Of a DNA stretch of 64,000 bases, positions 1 to 11,237 are shown piece by piece. A program made the position numbers and the translations under genes. Source of the stretch: Hyaloperonospora brassicae (lineage: Eukaryota > Oomycota > Peronosporomycetes > Peronosporales > Peronosporaceae). The stretch's first letter is position 1. Each line of letters begins with the position of its first letter. A model generated the notes under the pieces. The model worked only from the letters and a program-made list of their open reading frames with translations. It ran no database searches and was not told where the DNA came from. Location of the stretch: positions 248,001 through 312,000 of the forward strand of contig CANTFL010000470.1 in the NCBI GenBank assembly GCA_947650285.1, given 5' to 3'.

Positions 1-904
1 CCTATTGCGAGCTGCAATAATTTGTTTTGGCCAAGCATCACGGTCAACATTGTCAAGGATGCCGATAAAATCGTTTCACGACTGCAACAACAGAAAATCG
101 TCTGGGTTGCGGTTGCCGTAATACCATCGATGTCTGAGAAGACATTAATGTAATACTCATGTTCAGTGCGATAATCATTCGCACTGACATCAAGACCATG
201 ATTTCTTGATGAATCGAGGAGTATGATCCGAAAAATCCCAGTAGTGTAACCATAACACTGCTTCAAATTGCGCTGTACAGGCATCCATGGGTTGCTTTCA
301 GTAGCATACCGTAAAACGATACGATCTTGCTCGTGTTGCGTAGTGACGACATATGTAATGGTACTACGATTGCCACAATCACTGGGATTGCTACGGCTTT
401 GATGAAGTCGTGTAGAGTCATCAATATCATCACGATGACCATCGTACTCATGTTTCTCATTCGCATCATATGAATACGAGCGCGATCGGTCCGATCCCCG
501 CGACAAGTACTCCGACTAGTCGATGAGGAAGAACATTTTATGGCGGAAGATATTATCGAGACTGCCAAGAGGCTTAGCAGTCGTCGTTTTTGCACCCGCA
601 GCTTTACAGCTATTTTTTGCGGGCGACTCCGAGTTCGACGGGGAATCCGACTCGCCCGGATCGACAACCTCTATTTCGTAGTCGACGTCCAAAGAACTAT
701 CACCCTCAACAGAAGCTGCAGATGAAGAAGCTGCACACAGATCACCACGTGCACCTGCAACATTGAATGTTGCAGTCTACTTATCAGTATCAGGAAAAGT
801 TACGCCTGCTGACGAGTTTTGATTGCTTGTTCGCCGGCTGCACGCATCCGTCCAGCCGCTCCAGAGACGGCTTTGTTAGCGCAGCGCACAGACGAACTCG
901 TCAT
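1..904 (-). pseudogene. Antisense (env-position) ORF of gypsy element F, decayed, 3' part off the window
   Basis: Read on the minus strand from an ATG at 904. An Ala/Gly-rich stretch (AGARGD) near 750 is followed by an acidic Ser/Asp/Glu region with a D-Y-E-I-E-V...GES block, then a conserved segment at about 215-165 (HGLDVSANDYRTEHEYY). The same order occurs in the antisense ORFs of elements A, B and C. The frame is broken by several stops and shifts, and the CxxC and coiled-coil parts lie beyond the left edge. It sits between pol (outside the window) and the 3' LTR, pointing away from the LTR and against the element. Function unknown; I infer a relic of an extra retroelement protein. Confidence 0.6.
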
Positions 905-910
905 GCGCTG

Positions 911-926
911 AAATGTTGAAATGAGA
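911..926 (-). promoter_or_regulatory. Oomycete-type core promoter (Inr/FPR-like) before the antisense ORF of F
   Basis: The minus strand reads CTCATTTCAACATTT a few bases before the ATG at 904. The known oomycete 16-nt initiator plus flanking element is close to GCTCATTYYNCAWTTT, and this differs from it at about three positions. Its place next to the 3' LTR suggests the antisense ORF may have its own start site. No transcript evidence. Confidence 0.35.
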
Positions 927-1020
927 AGGGAAATCCAACAAGTAATTTTTTTCCTCCAGAGCAAATAGATTGTGGTAAATTTGTTACTAATCGATTCAAT
1001 TACGCACTACAGGGACTGAT

Positions 1021-1036
1021 GTTCAAGAGAGAGTGA
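1021..1036 (+). promoter_or_regulatory. Polypurine tract of element F
   Basis: A purine-rich run (TTCAAGAGAGAGTGA) directly abuts the TG start of the LTR at 1037, the expected position of the plus-strand primer of an LTR retroelement. The same GTGA/TTGA ending precedes the 3' LTRs of A, B and C. Confidence 0.65.
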
Positions 1037-1502
1037 TGTGACTGGGTGAGACCGTTACATAAAATTGATACGAATGTATCAATTTTTGAATATTATCTAT
1101 TTATTAATAACCAATCAACATTACTCGAGAAGAGGTGATGTTCGCGTAATATTACCCCCGGGCTAATATTTGTGGGTGCTTCACTTATTGGTTGATGTTT
1201 ACGCTACATCAAGCAAATTAACCATCAATCGCTGCTGGACGCGTGCAATGGGAGGTGGGTAAGAAACCCACATAGGATATTGTAGTTCAATATAGTTAGC
1301 TCAAGACAAAGATGATTTATAAAAAACATAACATAACTATATGAAATACAGTTCTACTTTTCCGCTTAAACAGAGCTTCCGAGCTCTGTTTACTTCCTCG
1401 CGCTTCCTCACGCTACGTTCACGTGACGTCGGGAGTACGCAGACTTGTATTATATTATCACAAGGTCTTACCAATAATCTGATAAGAGCGTGTTTCGTTG
1501 CA
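1037..1502 (+). repeat. 3' LTR of gypsy element F
   Basis: About 466 bp from TGTGACTGGGTGAGACC to CGTTGCA, preceded by a polypurine tract. It is the same LTR type as the solo copy at 44766-45195 on the other strand and shares the GGGTGAG-CCCGTTACA start of the whole LTR group here. The next five bases, ATCAG, are the reverse complement of the CTGAT target duplication flanking that solo copy, so both sit at one ancestral insertion site. Confidence 0.8.
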
Positions 1503-2689
1503 ATCAGTCCATTTTCGTGCAGGGACTGGTCAGAAACTCACAAAAGAAACAGTCAAAGCTACATCACGACACCCTACCTACACGAAAAGCGGATGCATGG
1601 GATTCGCGTACAACAAACTCAGAAGATGTGCAGAATGCTAGCTAGCGCTAGCATTCTGCGTCGAGCTTGCGCTACAAGAAGACTTAGCTTTATTCGACTG
1701 GTGCGGCATCATGTGCGTGTTTGTCATTCAGAGCCTGTGCTGAAGCGACACAACCACAGAGTGCCGCCAATGTGCACCCTATCTGTGACTTCTAACGATT
1801 GATCTAAAAAAAGAAGTGCGACAATGCTTTGAGCTGTTGTATAGACCTGTCGATAATGCAAAGCGTCTGAGACTCAGACAGAAGCTTGCAACGTGTAAAA
1901 ATGCCACTCGCTTACTAGCGCAAAGCACACGTATTGTACAGCCAAAGTGTTGCACAAACAGAAGGTGTTTTGTGACGTCACCATTTCACGCTCGCGCCTC
2001 GTTGGATTGTTATGATCCAGCAGTTTACCTGACACCAGCTATCACCATGTGACTTCGTGCGCGTACAAAACGAGCTCAACGGCCACGATAGGCAAACCGA
2101 AACTCCGCGCTCCATCTCATGTCCCTTTCTTTTCCAACGAAGAATAGGAATGCGTATTTGGCGCACGATACACGGCTTCGTGTCATGCAATAATCGACAT
2201 CGCTTCGTCTTGTTTCTTGTCAATATTTTTCGGCGTTGTGTTCAGTGTCTCCAGCGTGACGTTTCTACGTGGTTCAATGATGTAACTTTGCATATCCGGT
2301 CAATCTCATTCTGGTATCGTTTTGGCTTTACAGAAAAAGATAGATGTCAGTAACGTTCGGGAAATGTGATTAGGCAGCGAACGCATGATGCTGCTTCCTA
2401 TTGATTGAAGAAGAACGTATCGTTTAATTTCCTCGTTGAGTTGACGAGTAACGGTCATACGTGTTTGTATAAGTTGACGATAGCTACAGACGCTTCGACT
2501 AATGATCGAATGGATATCTGCTGAAGGGCTCAAATGTGCTAAAGCTCGCGATTTTGCAATGCCAATGTTATGCTTGATAGTATAGAAACACAGGCGCGAG
2601 TATACAGAGAAGTTCGAAGGTGCTATCGTCTTTGGAACGGGGACCCTCCGCTTGTTATAATACAGCACAAGCTATCTACACTTGCACAC
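1503..2689. repeat. Left arm of inverted duplication 1, no confident gene
   Basis: Inverted copy of 43579-44765: coordinates of matching points sum to a constant 46268, so there is no net indel. Several open frames of 78-120 codons are seen, for example on the minus strand at 2306-2668, but none resembles a known family and similar frames exist on both strands. It may hold parts of a spliced gene; I cannot support one. Confidence 0.7.
1630..1659. repeat. 13-bp inverted repeat with 4-bp spacer
   Basis: GCAGAATGCTAGC and its reverse complement GCTAGCATTCTGC are separated by TAGC, giving a near-perfect palindrome. It is kept in the inverted copy at 44609-44638. Role unknown; it could be a chance NheI-like palindrome or the core of a small inverted-repeat element. 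Confidence 0.7.
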
Positions 2690-2912
2690 TGAAGGCATGT
2701 GCCTAGGTCCTCTCTTGTACTACTATACGTGCAGAGGAAGTCTAGATCTCCTTTAAAAACACATTTAGAAGAAGGAAAAAGCAGAAGTTTATTGAATATG
2801 GCTTACGGTTTCTGATAAAATCTCTTTGATGGTCTTGTCTGAACAATGATAACGATAGCCTCCTTATGTAGCTACTCGCTCAGCACCCATTGAGCGCGTC
2901 TAGCAGCGAATA
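2690..2912 (-). repeat. LTR3-type fragment, cut off by element E
   Basis: Matches the terminal part of the LTR3 copies at 43164-43578, 29628-30045 and 57699-58116 (shared GGCATGTGCCTAGG end and a pyrimidine tract). It stops abruptly where the LTR of element E begins. The missing half is not found on the far side of E, so E's insertion or a later rearrangement removed it. Confidence 0.75.
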
Positions 2913-3444
2913 TGTAGCGGAGCTACACAGCTCCCTAAGTCAGAGGAAGACTTTAACGCTCAACGAGCTACTTAAGGTTTAATGAATCCTACTGAAAGAA
3001 TCAACAGCTCCAAGAGCTAAGGTATGGTTCAGAGAACCCGACTAAAAGATTCACAAGCTTATAGAGCTTATGGTCCTTGTTCCAGGGAGACCAAACGATT
3101 CAAAGAATCAAACGCACTGAGTGCACAAGGATTAGCTGCCTTAACAAGGCGTTGCTAATTACTTACGATCGCAAGACACCTCAGAGAGGCACGTGTCTTT
3201 TGTTGATCGAAATGGGAACTGAATTTTATTTCTTCTTTGAATCTAAAAGAACACCGTAATACAAAGTAAATAACCGACTCACTTATGTCCTGAATAAAGC
3301 CATTATAAGATCTTGTAATCAATGGTTGACAGGCATCAGTCTTCAACAATTGATACTGTGTTCTAATTTTACTTTGAAGGAAACCCATCCCGTGTGTGCA
3401 TCACACCTATTGTCGACTACCAGTCGACGTGTAACCTCGTTACA
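2913..3444 (-). repeat. 3' LTR of element E
   Basis: Starts TGTAGCGGAGCTACAC and ends CCTCGTTACA (TG...CA). It aligns along its length with 10108-10576 but with many differences and length changes. It begins inside the LTR3 fragment. Confidence 0.75.
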
Positions 3445-3459
3445 CCCTCCCCCACCAAA
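3445..3459 (-). promoter_or_regulatory. Polypurine tract of element E
   Basis: The minus strand reads TTTGGTGGGGGAGGG immediately before the 3' LTR, the plus-strand priming site. Confidence 0.7.
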
Positions 3460-3511
3460 CTGACGTTTTCACAAATCGTCAATCGAATTCTTTCCTCGAA
3501 GAGGACGGTGT

Positions 3512-4810
3512 GTGTGCGCTTTAACCTTAACGGTTGGCAAAACACGAAACACCGTGGCATCGCCACTCCATGAGTCCATGACTCTCTCTATCTACCTCAA
3601 AATTGATGTGGAGGTGGATTATGGTAGCGATACCGATATCCGTGGTGAAGAGAGGACAATATCCGAATCGCAAGTGCAAGAGGCCCCGCCTCATACTGAA
3701 CCGAACCCACTTGCCTAGAGTGGCGAAACCAACGCACCATCGGCGCCGCATCAAACACCCATCGTGGGCGATTCAATCATCATCAATCCGCTCGATGAGC
3801 AACAACAGTTGGCTATCCAACGAGAGGAGAGCGCTCAGCGCCGTATGCAGCATGCTGAAACCCTTGAGGGTCGCCGTGGCTATTGATTTACTCCACTCGG
3901 TGTGGAAAAACTTATAGGCCAAACGACAGGTCGTTCTCTGGCAACGTGGGCCATTGGCGCTGAGCCATCATCTTCTGATGAGGTGGAAAGTCGACAGGTA
4001 CTTCGCGAGAGGTACCTGCAACCTTACTTGACGACTCGGAGTCAATACAGGTTTAAAATTGACACGCAAGCACGGGGTGCATCGATTTCACCGATGAAGG
4101 GTTTACCCATCCCCTAATTCGCAGGCGTATCTCATGAGGAAGAAGACAACGCTTTTGTTCTCTGGGTGCATCGATAACGACACCTACGCAGCGTGTTAGC
4201 TCTCAGGGCTAGTGCTGATGAGGCAGAATTTTGTCTAGATCGAAAGCTTCAGTATGATTACGCCAAGCTTAAGGACCAGAGTCCAGTTGCAAACTCGCAC
4301 ACGCTATGCCCCGGCTGTGCCGGCTGATGTGGGCGTTGGTCAAGCGGTGCCCATCTACCCACCTGCTTCCTCCACTATTCGTGAGAAGCGTCTTTGGTCA
4401 CAAGAAGGCCCTTGCCGCGATGTTGAGAAACATCCAAGGCGTATGGGCAATCCTGCCGAAGGGATATCTCAAACTTTCAAGAGTTTCCGACTTCGGGTAC
4501 CCTCGCCACTTCACCAGATACCGGTATTGACCTTGACGACGACGTCGTTTCAGGAGTCGCTCCTCATGGAACTGGCAGTTTCCTAGGTCATCGAGCATCG
4601 TCGGACGTGGTCGGTATACCGAAGGAGGAGCATGAGAAGGCGCTTCTCGAGATGAATGGTCTCCGTGAGACATTGGGTAAGACCCAAAGTGCTCTTGACG
4701 CGATGCGAGCCCGTGTTCAGGCATTAGAGTCGGGCCAAGCCCGTGTCCAGGCACTGGAGTTGGGCCAAGCTCGAATAGAGGTTCAGCTTGACCTCCTGAT
4801 ACGAATTTAG
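3512..4810 (+). pseudogene. Antisense (env-position) ORF of element E, decayed
   Basis: Plus-strand frames run against the element. The first part has an acidic stretch (DVEVDYGSDTDIRGEE, about 3603-3650) like the D-I-E-V...GES block of the A/B/C antisense ORFs. About 4290-4325 encodes a CPGC motif in the region where those carry C-x2-C. The last part (4607-4810) is a heptad-like coiled coil rich in Glu, Arg, Leu and Gln with a short repeat (ARVQALE). Stops and shifts break it. The 3' half overlaps the chromodomain-coding strand antisense. Homology to the A/B/C ORFs is inferred from order and motifs, not from a strong alignment. Confidence 0.5.
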
Positions 4811-5700
4811 AAACCTATGGCAAGGCCAACTTACGCGACACAAGCGCCTCCAAGCTCACGTGGGACGGAGCCCGATACGTCTTTAGCAAGCCAACGTAGA
4901 ATACTGGATGTGTGTGCAGTTTGCGCGGAAGGTTGAGCGTATACGCAAGTCCCTTCTTGGCCACGACCGTGAATAGTCCAATGAAGCGCGGACGCAACTT
5001 TGTCTTGAAGACAGCAGACACTACATTTGTAGGTAAGTTTTTAGCATTGAGTAGAACTTGGTCTCCGACCTCATAACGTTCAATACAACATATGCATTAA
5101 GCATCAGCTTGTTCAATCTGCTTGTCTTGGCTATCAGCCATTGCGTCACGCACATGTCGTAAGACATTCAATCGCGTTGCGAGAAACTCGCTTACCTGTT
5201 TTTGAACAGTAGCAGGGCTGATATCAGCAAGCCGATCGGCAACTCCTCCCCCACCATGCCCTCAACCACGTAGTGGTAGCGATAACGGAACGCGTGGGTG
5301 TGTGAGACCATTCACATAAAACGGTGTGTAGCCGGTGGAGGCATGCACGGCGTTATTAAACGCAAACTCAACGACAGGGAGCATCGAACTCCAACGCTTT
5401 GGAGTTTTAGCGCAAACACTGCGCAATATGTCACCGATGATGCGATTTACTCGCTCGGTTTGACCATCAGTCTGCGAATAATCCGCTGTGGACATGATCC
5501 AAAGGTGTGCCGAGGACCTTGAAGATGGATTTCCAAAAATTCATAGTGAAGCGAGGATCTATATCAGAGATAATTGCCAACGGCAAACAGTGTTGTCGAA
5601 AAACGTGATCGATAAACAGCGTCGCTTTACCTTCACCATCAATGGTATCCGGCACCGCCGCTAAATGAGCCATCTTGTTCAAACGGTCAACAAAGACCAC
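4398..5700 (-). pseudogene. Integrase core, C-terminal domain and chromodomain of element E pol
   Basis: On the minus strand: the second catalytic Asp in SDIDPRFT (about 5560), the third acidic residue in SQTDGQTERVNRI (about 5480), then a GPY-like tail with RKLHTHPVFYVGLLK (about 4920) and a chromodomain core RYLVKWRGYP (about 4520). The chromodomain probably guided integration into heterochromatin. The frame is broken at least three times, so this is non-functional. Confidence 0.8.
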
Positions 5701-5709
5701 AATACCCGT

Positions 5710-6501
5710 TTATCCATACGAATCCTTCGGTAATCCGAACCGGAAGTCCATGCTGATGGACTCCCAACACCCCTTGGGTACAGGCAAACTAGCCAGCGGC
5801 GCGATCACGTGAGGTGAGGGTTTCACCCGTTGACACGTTTCACACGTACGCACGTATGTGCTCACCCATTTGTATAGTCTGGGCCACCAATAGTATTGAA
5901 TAACTGAGTTGTAGGTCTTTTCACGACCGAGATGATCACTCAACGCAGTATCATGCGCCTGATAGAGGATTCGATACTTCAACTCCTCATCATGAGGGAC
6001 AACGATGAGAGGGGCATCCTCCACATCCGTGCAATAGCACAACAGACCTTGATCGATCAAATATTGATGTAGCCTCGCACGCAATCGTGCCGACAATTCT
6101 ATCTCTGAGGCCTTGAACTCGTCGCTCCCAAGAGCACGTAGCAGAGCTACACAGTGTTCATCCTTGGTACAAGCAGTACGAATTAGGTCAGTGACTGACG
6201 ACGACAGAGTCGTAACATGATCAAGCTCATAGTCAGGCCTGCGTGACAATGCATCAACCAAAGCATTCTTCTTGCCCGGCTTGTACTTCATCTCGAAGTT
6301 GTACTCGGCAAAGAAGGAAAACCAACGAGCCATTCTATAGGAGTAGTGAGGCGACAGGGTTGCAGTGCGCAGTGACGAATGATCTGTATAGATCACAAAC
6401 GGCTTGGAGCCAAAAAGATGAACTCTAAATTTGACGAGAGCATACTTCATTGCAAGTAGCTCTTTGTCATGAACAGGATAGTTCTTTTCTGCAGCCTTCA
6501 T
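5710..6501 (-). CDS. RNase H and integrase zinc-finger segment of element E pol
   Basis: A 263-residue open stretch. Residues 1-90 match the C-terminal half of gypsy RNase H (NYPVHDKELLAMKYAL, IYTDHSSLR, ALVDALSRR). Residues 170-225 hold the integrase HHCC finger (H in SDHLGREKTY, then C-x2-C in CETC). The end carries the first integrase Asp in SMDF before the frame closes. It is the longest surviving open piece of E; upstream and downstream parts of pol are in other frames. Confidence 0.8.
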   Translation of the reverse strand: MKAAEKNYPVHDKELLAMKYALVKFRVHLFGSKPFVIYTDHSSLRTATLSPHYSYRMARWFSFFAEYNFEMKYKPGKKNALVDALSRRPDYELDHVTTLSSSVTDLIRTACTKDEHCVALLRALGSDEFKASEIELSARLRARLHQYLIDQGLLCYCTDVEDAPLIVVPHDEELKYRILYQAHDTALSDHLGREKTYNSVIQYYWWPRLYKWVSTYVRTCETCQRVKPSPHVIAPLASLPVPKGCWESISMDFRFGLPKDSYG

Positions 6502-7588
6502 CTGCCGGGACTCAAACGCAATGACGCGTTCCCGTTCATCAGAATCTGTCTGTAACAGGGCGCCGCCTATGGCAAAGTCAGATGCGTCTCAGACGACACT
6601 GAAAGATCGTTCAGGATCAGGCAAAGCCAAGATTGGTGCATGCAGAAGACTCTCTTTTACTGCTTGAAAATAATAATGATTGGTGCTAGTACAGCACCAT
6701 TCTACATCCTTTTAAGGAGATTGGATAATGGTAAAGCCATGTCTGCTTAATTTGCACTATACGTGTGTAAGTAATTGGCAAGGCCAAGCCACTTACGTAA
6801 GTCCTTTTGATTCGGCGGTATCGGCCAATCAAGTATGGATATGACCTTAGCGGGACCCGCTCTAACCCCTCGCTTACCAATAAAGCAATCTTAAAAGTAA
6901 TATCTTCTGCACCAAAGATGCATTAATACGCGTTGGCGTACAGCTTATTCGTGCGCATGCACTCGATCACCGCTCGTGAATGGTCAATGTAATTGTTCAC
7001 ATCTGAATGACCGTTAATACCACGACTATGGACAAAGATGTCATCAAAGTACGTATGTGCATAACCTCGGTGAGGTCTAAATAATTGTGTCACAAGACGA
7101 TTGAATGTAGCCGGGAATTTGATAACCCTTGCGGCATAACAAACCACTCCCAGAGCATACCGCTTGTAGTGCTGGCCGCTGCCAGCGGAATATCGCTCTC
7201 TCGCATGATCAGCTGGTAATAACCATCGACTGAGTCGAACGCACTGTACATTGTACATCTCATCATATTGTTCTGCAAAACATCCTTCCTCGGAATAGGT
7301 GTCTGAGCCGGGACGGTGGCCGCATTAAGCTTGTTGTAAGAATGAACAATGCGCCACTTCCCACTGAGCTTTTTGACTCAGAAGGTCGGTGTGGAATTGG
7401 GGAAATTTTCTCTCACGTACCATACCTGCCGCAAGCTTTGCGCAAAAGAAGTCGTTAATGAAGTCACACTTTTTCTTAGATGCAGGCCACTGCCGTGTTA
7501 CGCAGTATTTAATTCCAGGAACCAAGTCAATTTCATGACGTACACCTCTATCGGGAGGTACGACTGACGGTGGGTTTTGACACACCAC
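6502..7588 (-). pseudogene. Reverse transcriptase remnant of element E
   Basis: Recognisable minus-strand pieces: YYQLIMRESDIP (motif-A region), GMLWEWFVMPQGLSN (motif B) and HTYFDDIFVHS (catalytic YFDD) at about 7030-7220, in different frames. Upstream, 7325-7588 encodes the stretch with the typical ...GIKYCVTRQWP. Several frameshifts separate them. Confidence 0.75.
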
Positions 7589-8559
7589 GTCCTGAAACTA
7601 CTTTACCAAAGGATAGAACGGATCAAGAGGATCTTAAGGATCTATGATCCACTACGGGCATACAGTTCCACCCTTATGTCCTCAAGGACAGACTCGTCCA
7701 ATATCTAGGATGAGTTCAACTCAATATCAGGCCGAATGACCACTAATTCGATTAAATCTCCTGCCTGCAAAGCTTGGTTGAATTCGCCATCAGACATTTC
7801 GTCTAGTTCAAAGATATTATCCAAGGATGGAAGAGTCCCAAGACTAATAGTGCCATCAATCTGGCCAGTCACTCTATTGACAAGTTTATATAGTGTAATA
7901 TTATTATTATCACTTCGTGACTACTTAGACGTTTGGCGCTTTACAGTTGTCACCCTACGCTAAGATTGGTTCCTTAAAGAAACGTTACACCTTCTAGCGA
8001 CCGGGAAAATAGGGTCCCTGTAGTTGCTATTTATTTTAGCACGCTCTATACGATAGCTCATGTCTTGAGCGACATTTGGTGAAGAGTTACGTAACTCGAA
8101 CACTTCACCCATTGGATTTACACGTATTACTTCACGTCCAGCATCCGGGCATAGCCCTGAACACTCTGGCTTCTCCACAACAATGTCATTACCAACTTTC
8201 AGTGAGGTGCCATCTCGGCCGCCCTCACTTGATTAATTTTACGTACCACCCCATTCACATCAGAGGAATTACATTGTTGATGTCTCGGTCCTAGGCCTAC
8301 CAAGGCCTGCAGCATGCAGTGACTCAGTATCACAACGAGTACCACTCAACGGAGTACAACTCTCTTCACAAACATTGAAAAAGCTCCGCTCGATTTTAAT
8401 GTCATTGACATCAGAGTTAATTAACTCGGACATACCAATGTCCAGCACATTGACATCATTTGTCAATGGCTCGCGCCAATAGCGCTTTTGTTGCCTAGCG
8501 AAGGGAGATCCGTGACTTTCCAAAGCTTCGCTAGGAACATTGCGCGTTGCGCCTAAGGT
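7589..8559 (-). pseudogene. Heavily decayed protease-RT linker of element E
   Basis: No long sense frame. By position this is the spacer between protease and RT. Open frames of 72-84 codons on both strands look like noise. Confidence 0.4.
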
Positions 8560-9115
8560 CTTAGACCTTCAATCAATCCATGGATCATGGCGTATAAGCC
8601 AAGCCATACCTAGGATAAGATCATATCGCGAATCCAAATCAAGGACAAGGCAGCGTTCAATGCTGTCAAAGTTAAAACTTCGCTCTTAAGTTCAATGTAA
8701 CTTTAGGCACCGTGACTCGACTACCTGTCGCTAACCGAACGTTGATCAAATCACCTTCATGCGCTTTAAGCGCTTCAGCATATCGCTGACTTCTCTCAAG
8801 TGAACGACGTCGAGCATAATTGCATAGTGCTCCGGCGCAGATTAGGATCGACCAATGCTTGTCAAAGCCATTAATTTTCGCCTCAGCGACTATCAAGACA
8901 GGCTTGTATCCACGCTCTGTGCTGGCGGGCACAGAGCTTATTGAGGCTAAGCCCTGTTTCACGCTACCTCGTAGAGTAGTGATAGAACTCAGTTCTATAC
9001 CAGTAGGGCGCCCCGCACCTACTGGGTGTCGAAGTTTCCCCATGCCATACCAGGTTTCTGGGTGAAAATGGGGTTTTGACCCGTGAGAGTCTAGTACTGC
9101 TTGCTCAATGAACAA
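8560..9115 (-). pseudogene. Retropepsin-like protease of element E
   Basis: The minus-strand frame at 8672-9115 has AKINGFDKHWSILI followed by ICAGALCN where a D-S-G-A-S catalytic motif is expected, so the active-site Asp is lost. It continues with RSLERSQ, VRLATGSRVTVPK and, after a shift near 8680, LVLDLDSRYDLILGMAWL, the flap-to-ILG end of gypsy proteases. Clearly dead. Confidence 0.7.
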
Positions 9116-9199
9116 GTGGGACGCAAGTGTTTAATGCTTCCGCACATATAATAGCGTCTCACTTCCTGTCGTTTCTATGCAACATGAAGCTCCTCTTCA

Positions 9200-10080
9200 C
9201 CTTCATCTTCAGCATGGCTGAGATCCATCGATTCTGGAATACGGGAATCCGAGGTGCTCGCAGAGGTTGCCCTCACAAAGCTTAGGTTGTACCCGTTCCG
9301 ACCAAGTCTGGCCGACTTGAAGTTGATCTCATATATGGAACGATGCTTTCAGACTCTTTAAAGTAGACGGATGGACCCGAATCACCTCGGTCCTAGCAAC
9401 GCCATTGCGAAGACCTTCCATGAAGACAGTCACACAGACTGTCTCAGGGAGAGAGTTATACTGCATAGCGGCCATCAGAGTTCTCATATCTCAAACATAG
9501 TCCGTTGACTCATTCTTACCCTGTAGGGTGGACGAGAAGCGTGAGCGCACGCGATAATCCTGGTCAGGCGGCGAAAAACTCGAAAAAGGTCTAACTTGAG
9601 ATAATCGCATGATGGAAACTCCAAGTCGACGACGTGCCAAACGTCAGAGCCCACTCTCTAGATCTTTCATGGAGCTTGGAGGAATCCAGAAAAACTCGCT
9701 GGTGCTCGAGTTAGATAAGGCCATATCTCATGTCCATCTCAATCTCACGGATCCAGAGGGTGATATTTTCCCCTCTTTCCCAAGGAATCTTTTAAGGTTC
9801 TTCTTGAGTGGAAAAGGCTTAGCCACACTCATCTGGCATCGCCACGTAGCGTGTTGGCATTGCCGACGCTACTTGGTTTAGAGCCTGCCCTAACAAGGCC
9901 GTTTAATACTGCATGAAGGTCTCGACGCGTGCATTTAGCATTTCGGGGCCTTGCGCAGCTAGGAAATCCACATATTCAGGCCCTACGGCTGCGGTCAGCT
10001 TATCAAGCGCGACTTTTTAAGCCTCAATGAGGGGTGTAGATTGCTCCATCCTCACAGAGGATCAGTGTAAAAGACTTAGG
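9200..10080 (-). pseudogene. Gag remnant of element E
   Basis: Near 9600-9790 the minus strand encodes IPWERGENITLWIREIEMDM, then one stop, then LDSSKLHERSREWALTF. This follows the retrotransposon gag core pattern (W-x2-E-x-E/D...L...GxAxxW) also seen in A-D. Zinc knuckle not found. Many stops. Confidence 0.55.
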
Positions 10081-10107
10081 CGTAGATGTACCACAAATGC
10101 TAATAAG

Positions 10108-10576
10108 TATAGCGGAGCTGCACAGCTCCTTAAGTCAGAGGAAGACTTTTAAGCTCTACGAGCAACTTAGCTAAAACAAAAATCTACTCAGAGAGTCAAC
10201 AAGATCAGAGAGCTTACGGTCCCGGTTTTCAGGGGACCAAACAGGTCAGAGTATTTCGCACAGAGTGCTCTTCGAGTAGCTGCCTTACCAAGGCGTATGC
10301 TAGGCTCTTAACGACCTTAAGACGCCTTACGAAAGCACGTGTCTTAAAAAGATCAAAAGGGGTAATGTGCTTTTTTTGTTGTATCTAATAAGAACACCTC
10401 AAACTAACATACTTGATCTAGACACTAGTGTTCTAAGTAGTGACCTTTTTAGAGAGAATCTCGTATTTTTGTTGCTGACACACGTCAGCCCCCAACAGCT
10501 GATACGGTGTTTGAATATCGTTTTGATGGGATCTCATTCTTGGTGTAAAACACACATGTTGTGTAACTCCGTTACA
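10108..10576 (-). repeat. 5' LTR of element E
   Basis: Aligns with 2913-3444; starts TATAGCGGAGCTGCACAG (terminal TG changed to TA) and ends CTCCGTTACA. Confidence 0.75.
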
Positions 10577-11237
10577 CACGCCTTGGTTCGTATCTGTGTT
10601 TGCATCATCTTGTAATGTACTGGACGTATAAAGTACGGAATGCTAAACGCAAACCGGATTTGCTCCATGCACAATCATTTATGCATTCACGTCCACCTCC
10701 AGCGCCCTCTTTGCAAGAAAACGTTGACTGCCTACGAGCTGCTCAGATGAAGAGCCCATTGCAAGGTCTTGTTCCGCATGGCCTACTCACATCTGCATCG
10801 AGCAGCAAACAACGCTTTTTTCCACCCAAACCGGCCGCCCGGTGTTCCACAAATTTCGTTGCTATCACGGATCCACCTCGCGTCGCTGCAAACCTCGAAC
10901 GGGGCACGCGTCGTTACGTCATCGTACTGAGCGTCTCGAGCGGCAGCTACGCGAATTGATTGATGGTCTCGAGCGTAATGTCGCTCGGCAGTCGTCTGGA
11001 GCTGCATTGCTTTTGCTGCCTATCATTTAGGCCGGCATTCTGAGATTGATTCTATACGAAACGTTTTGGCCATGAGCGTCTCAAGACGCTTAAAACGTTG
11101 TGCATTGCAGCCTTGGTGGGTCGTAAGCGTTTTTGTCAGCAAGAATGTGGAAAAACACCGTCAAGGCACTTACGGAGTTGTCGCGGCAGGGGTCGCTGAA
11201 GGATTGGACGCCTTTACGAGTGCCAGCAGACACGCCA
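10577..11237 (+). other. Gap between elements E and A with short coding-like frames
   Basis: The plus strand at 10842-11030 could encode a Cys/Arg-rich stretch followed by a short coiled-coil-like segment (RTERLERQLRELIDGLER), and 11133-11260 another short frame. No family recognised, no start or splice context; possibly the relic of a gag or host gene cut by A. Confidence 0.3.

Larger units (their letters stand above)
2913..10576 (-). mobile_element. Ty3/gypsy chromovirus-type element E (old, decayed)
   Basis: Two related LTRs (532 and 469 bp) enclose, on the minus strand, gag remnants, a protease-like segment, RT, RNase H, integrase and a chromodomain in canonical gypsy order. A plus-strand ORF with a coiled coil lies between the chromodomain and the 3' LTR. 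Many stops and frameshifts and the LTR divergence show it is old. The flanking five bases (GAATA and CACGC) do not match, so no target duplication survives. This is a different family from A-D. Confidence 0.85.

Noticed and set aside
1341..1802. 153-codon frame starting in the LTR of F and running into the arm (partner 44436-44951)
   Set aside because: It begins inside an LTR, is low-complexity and has no family resemblance; probably chance.
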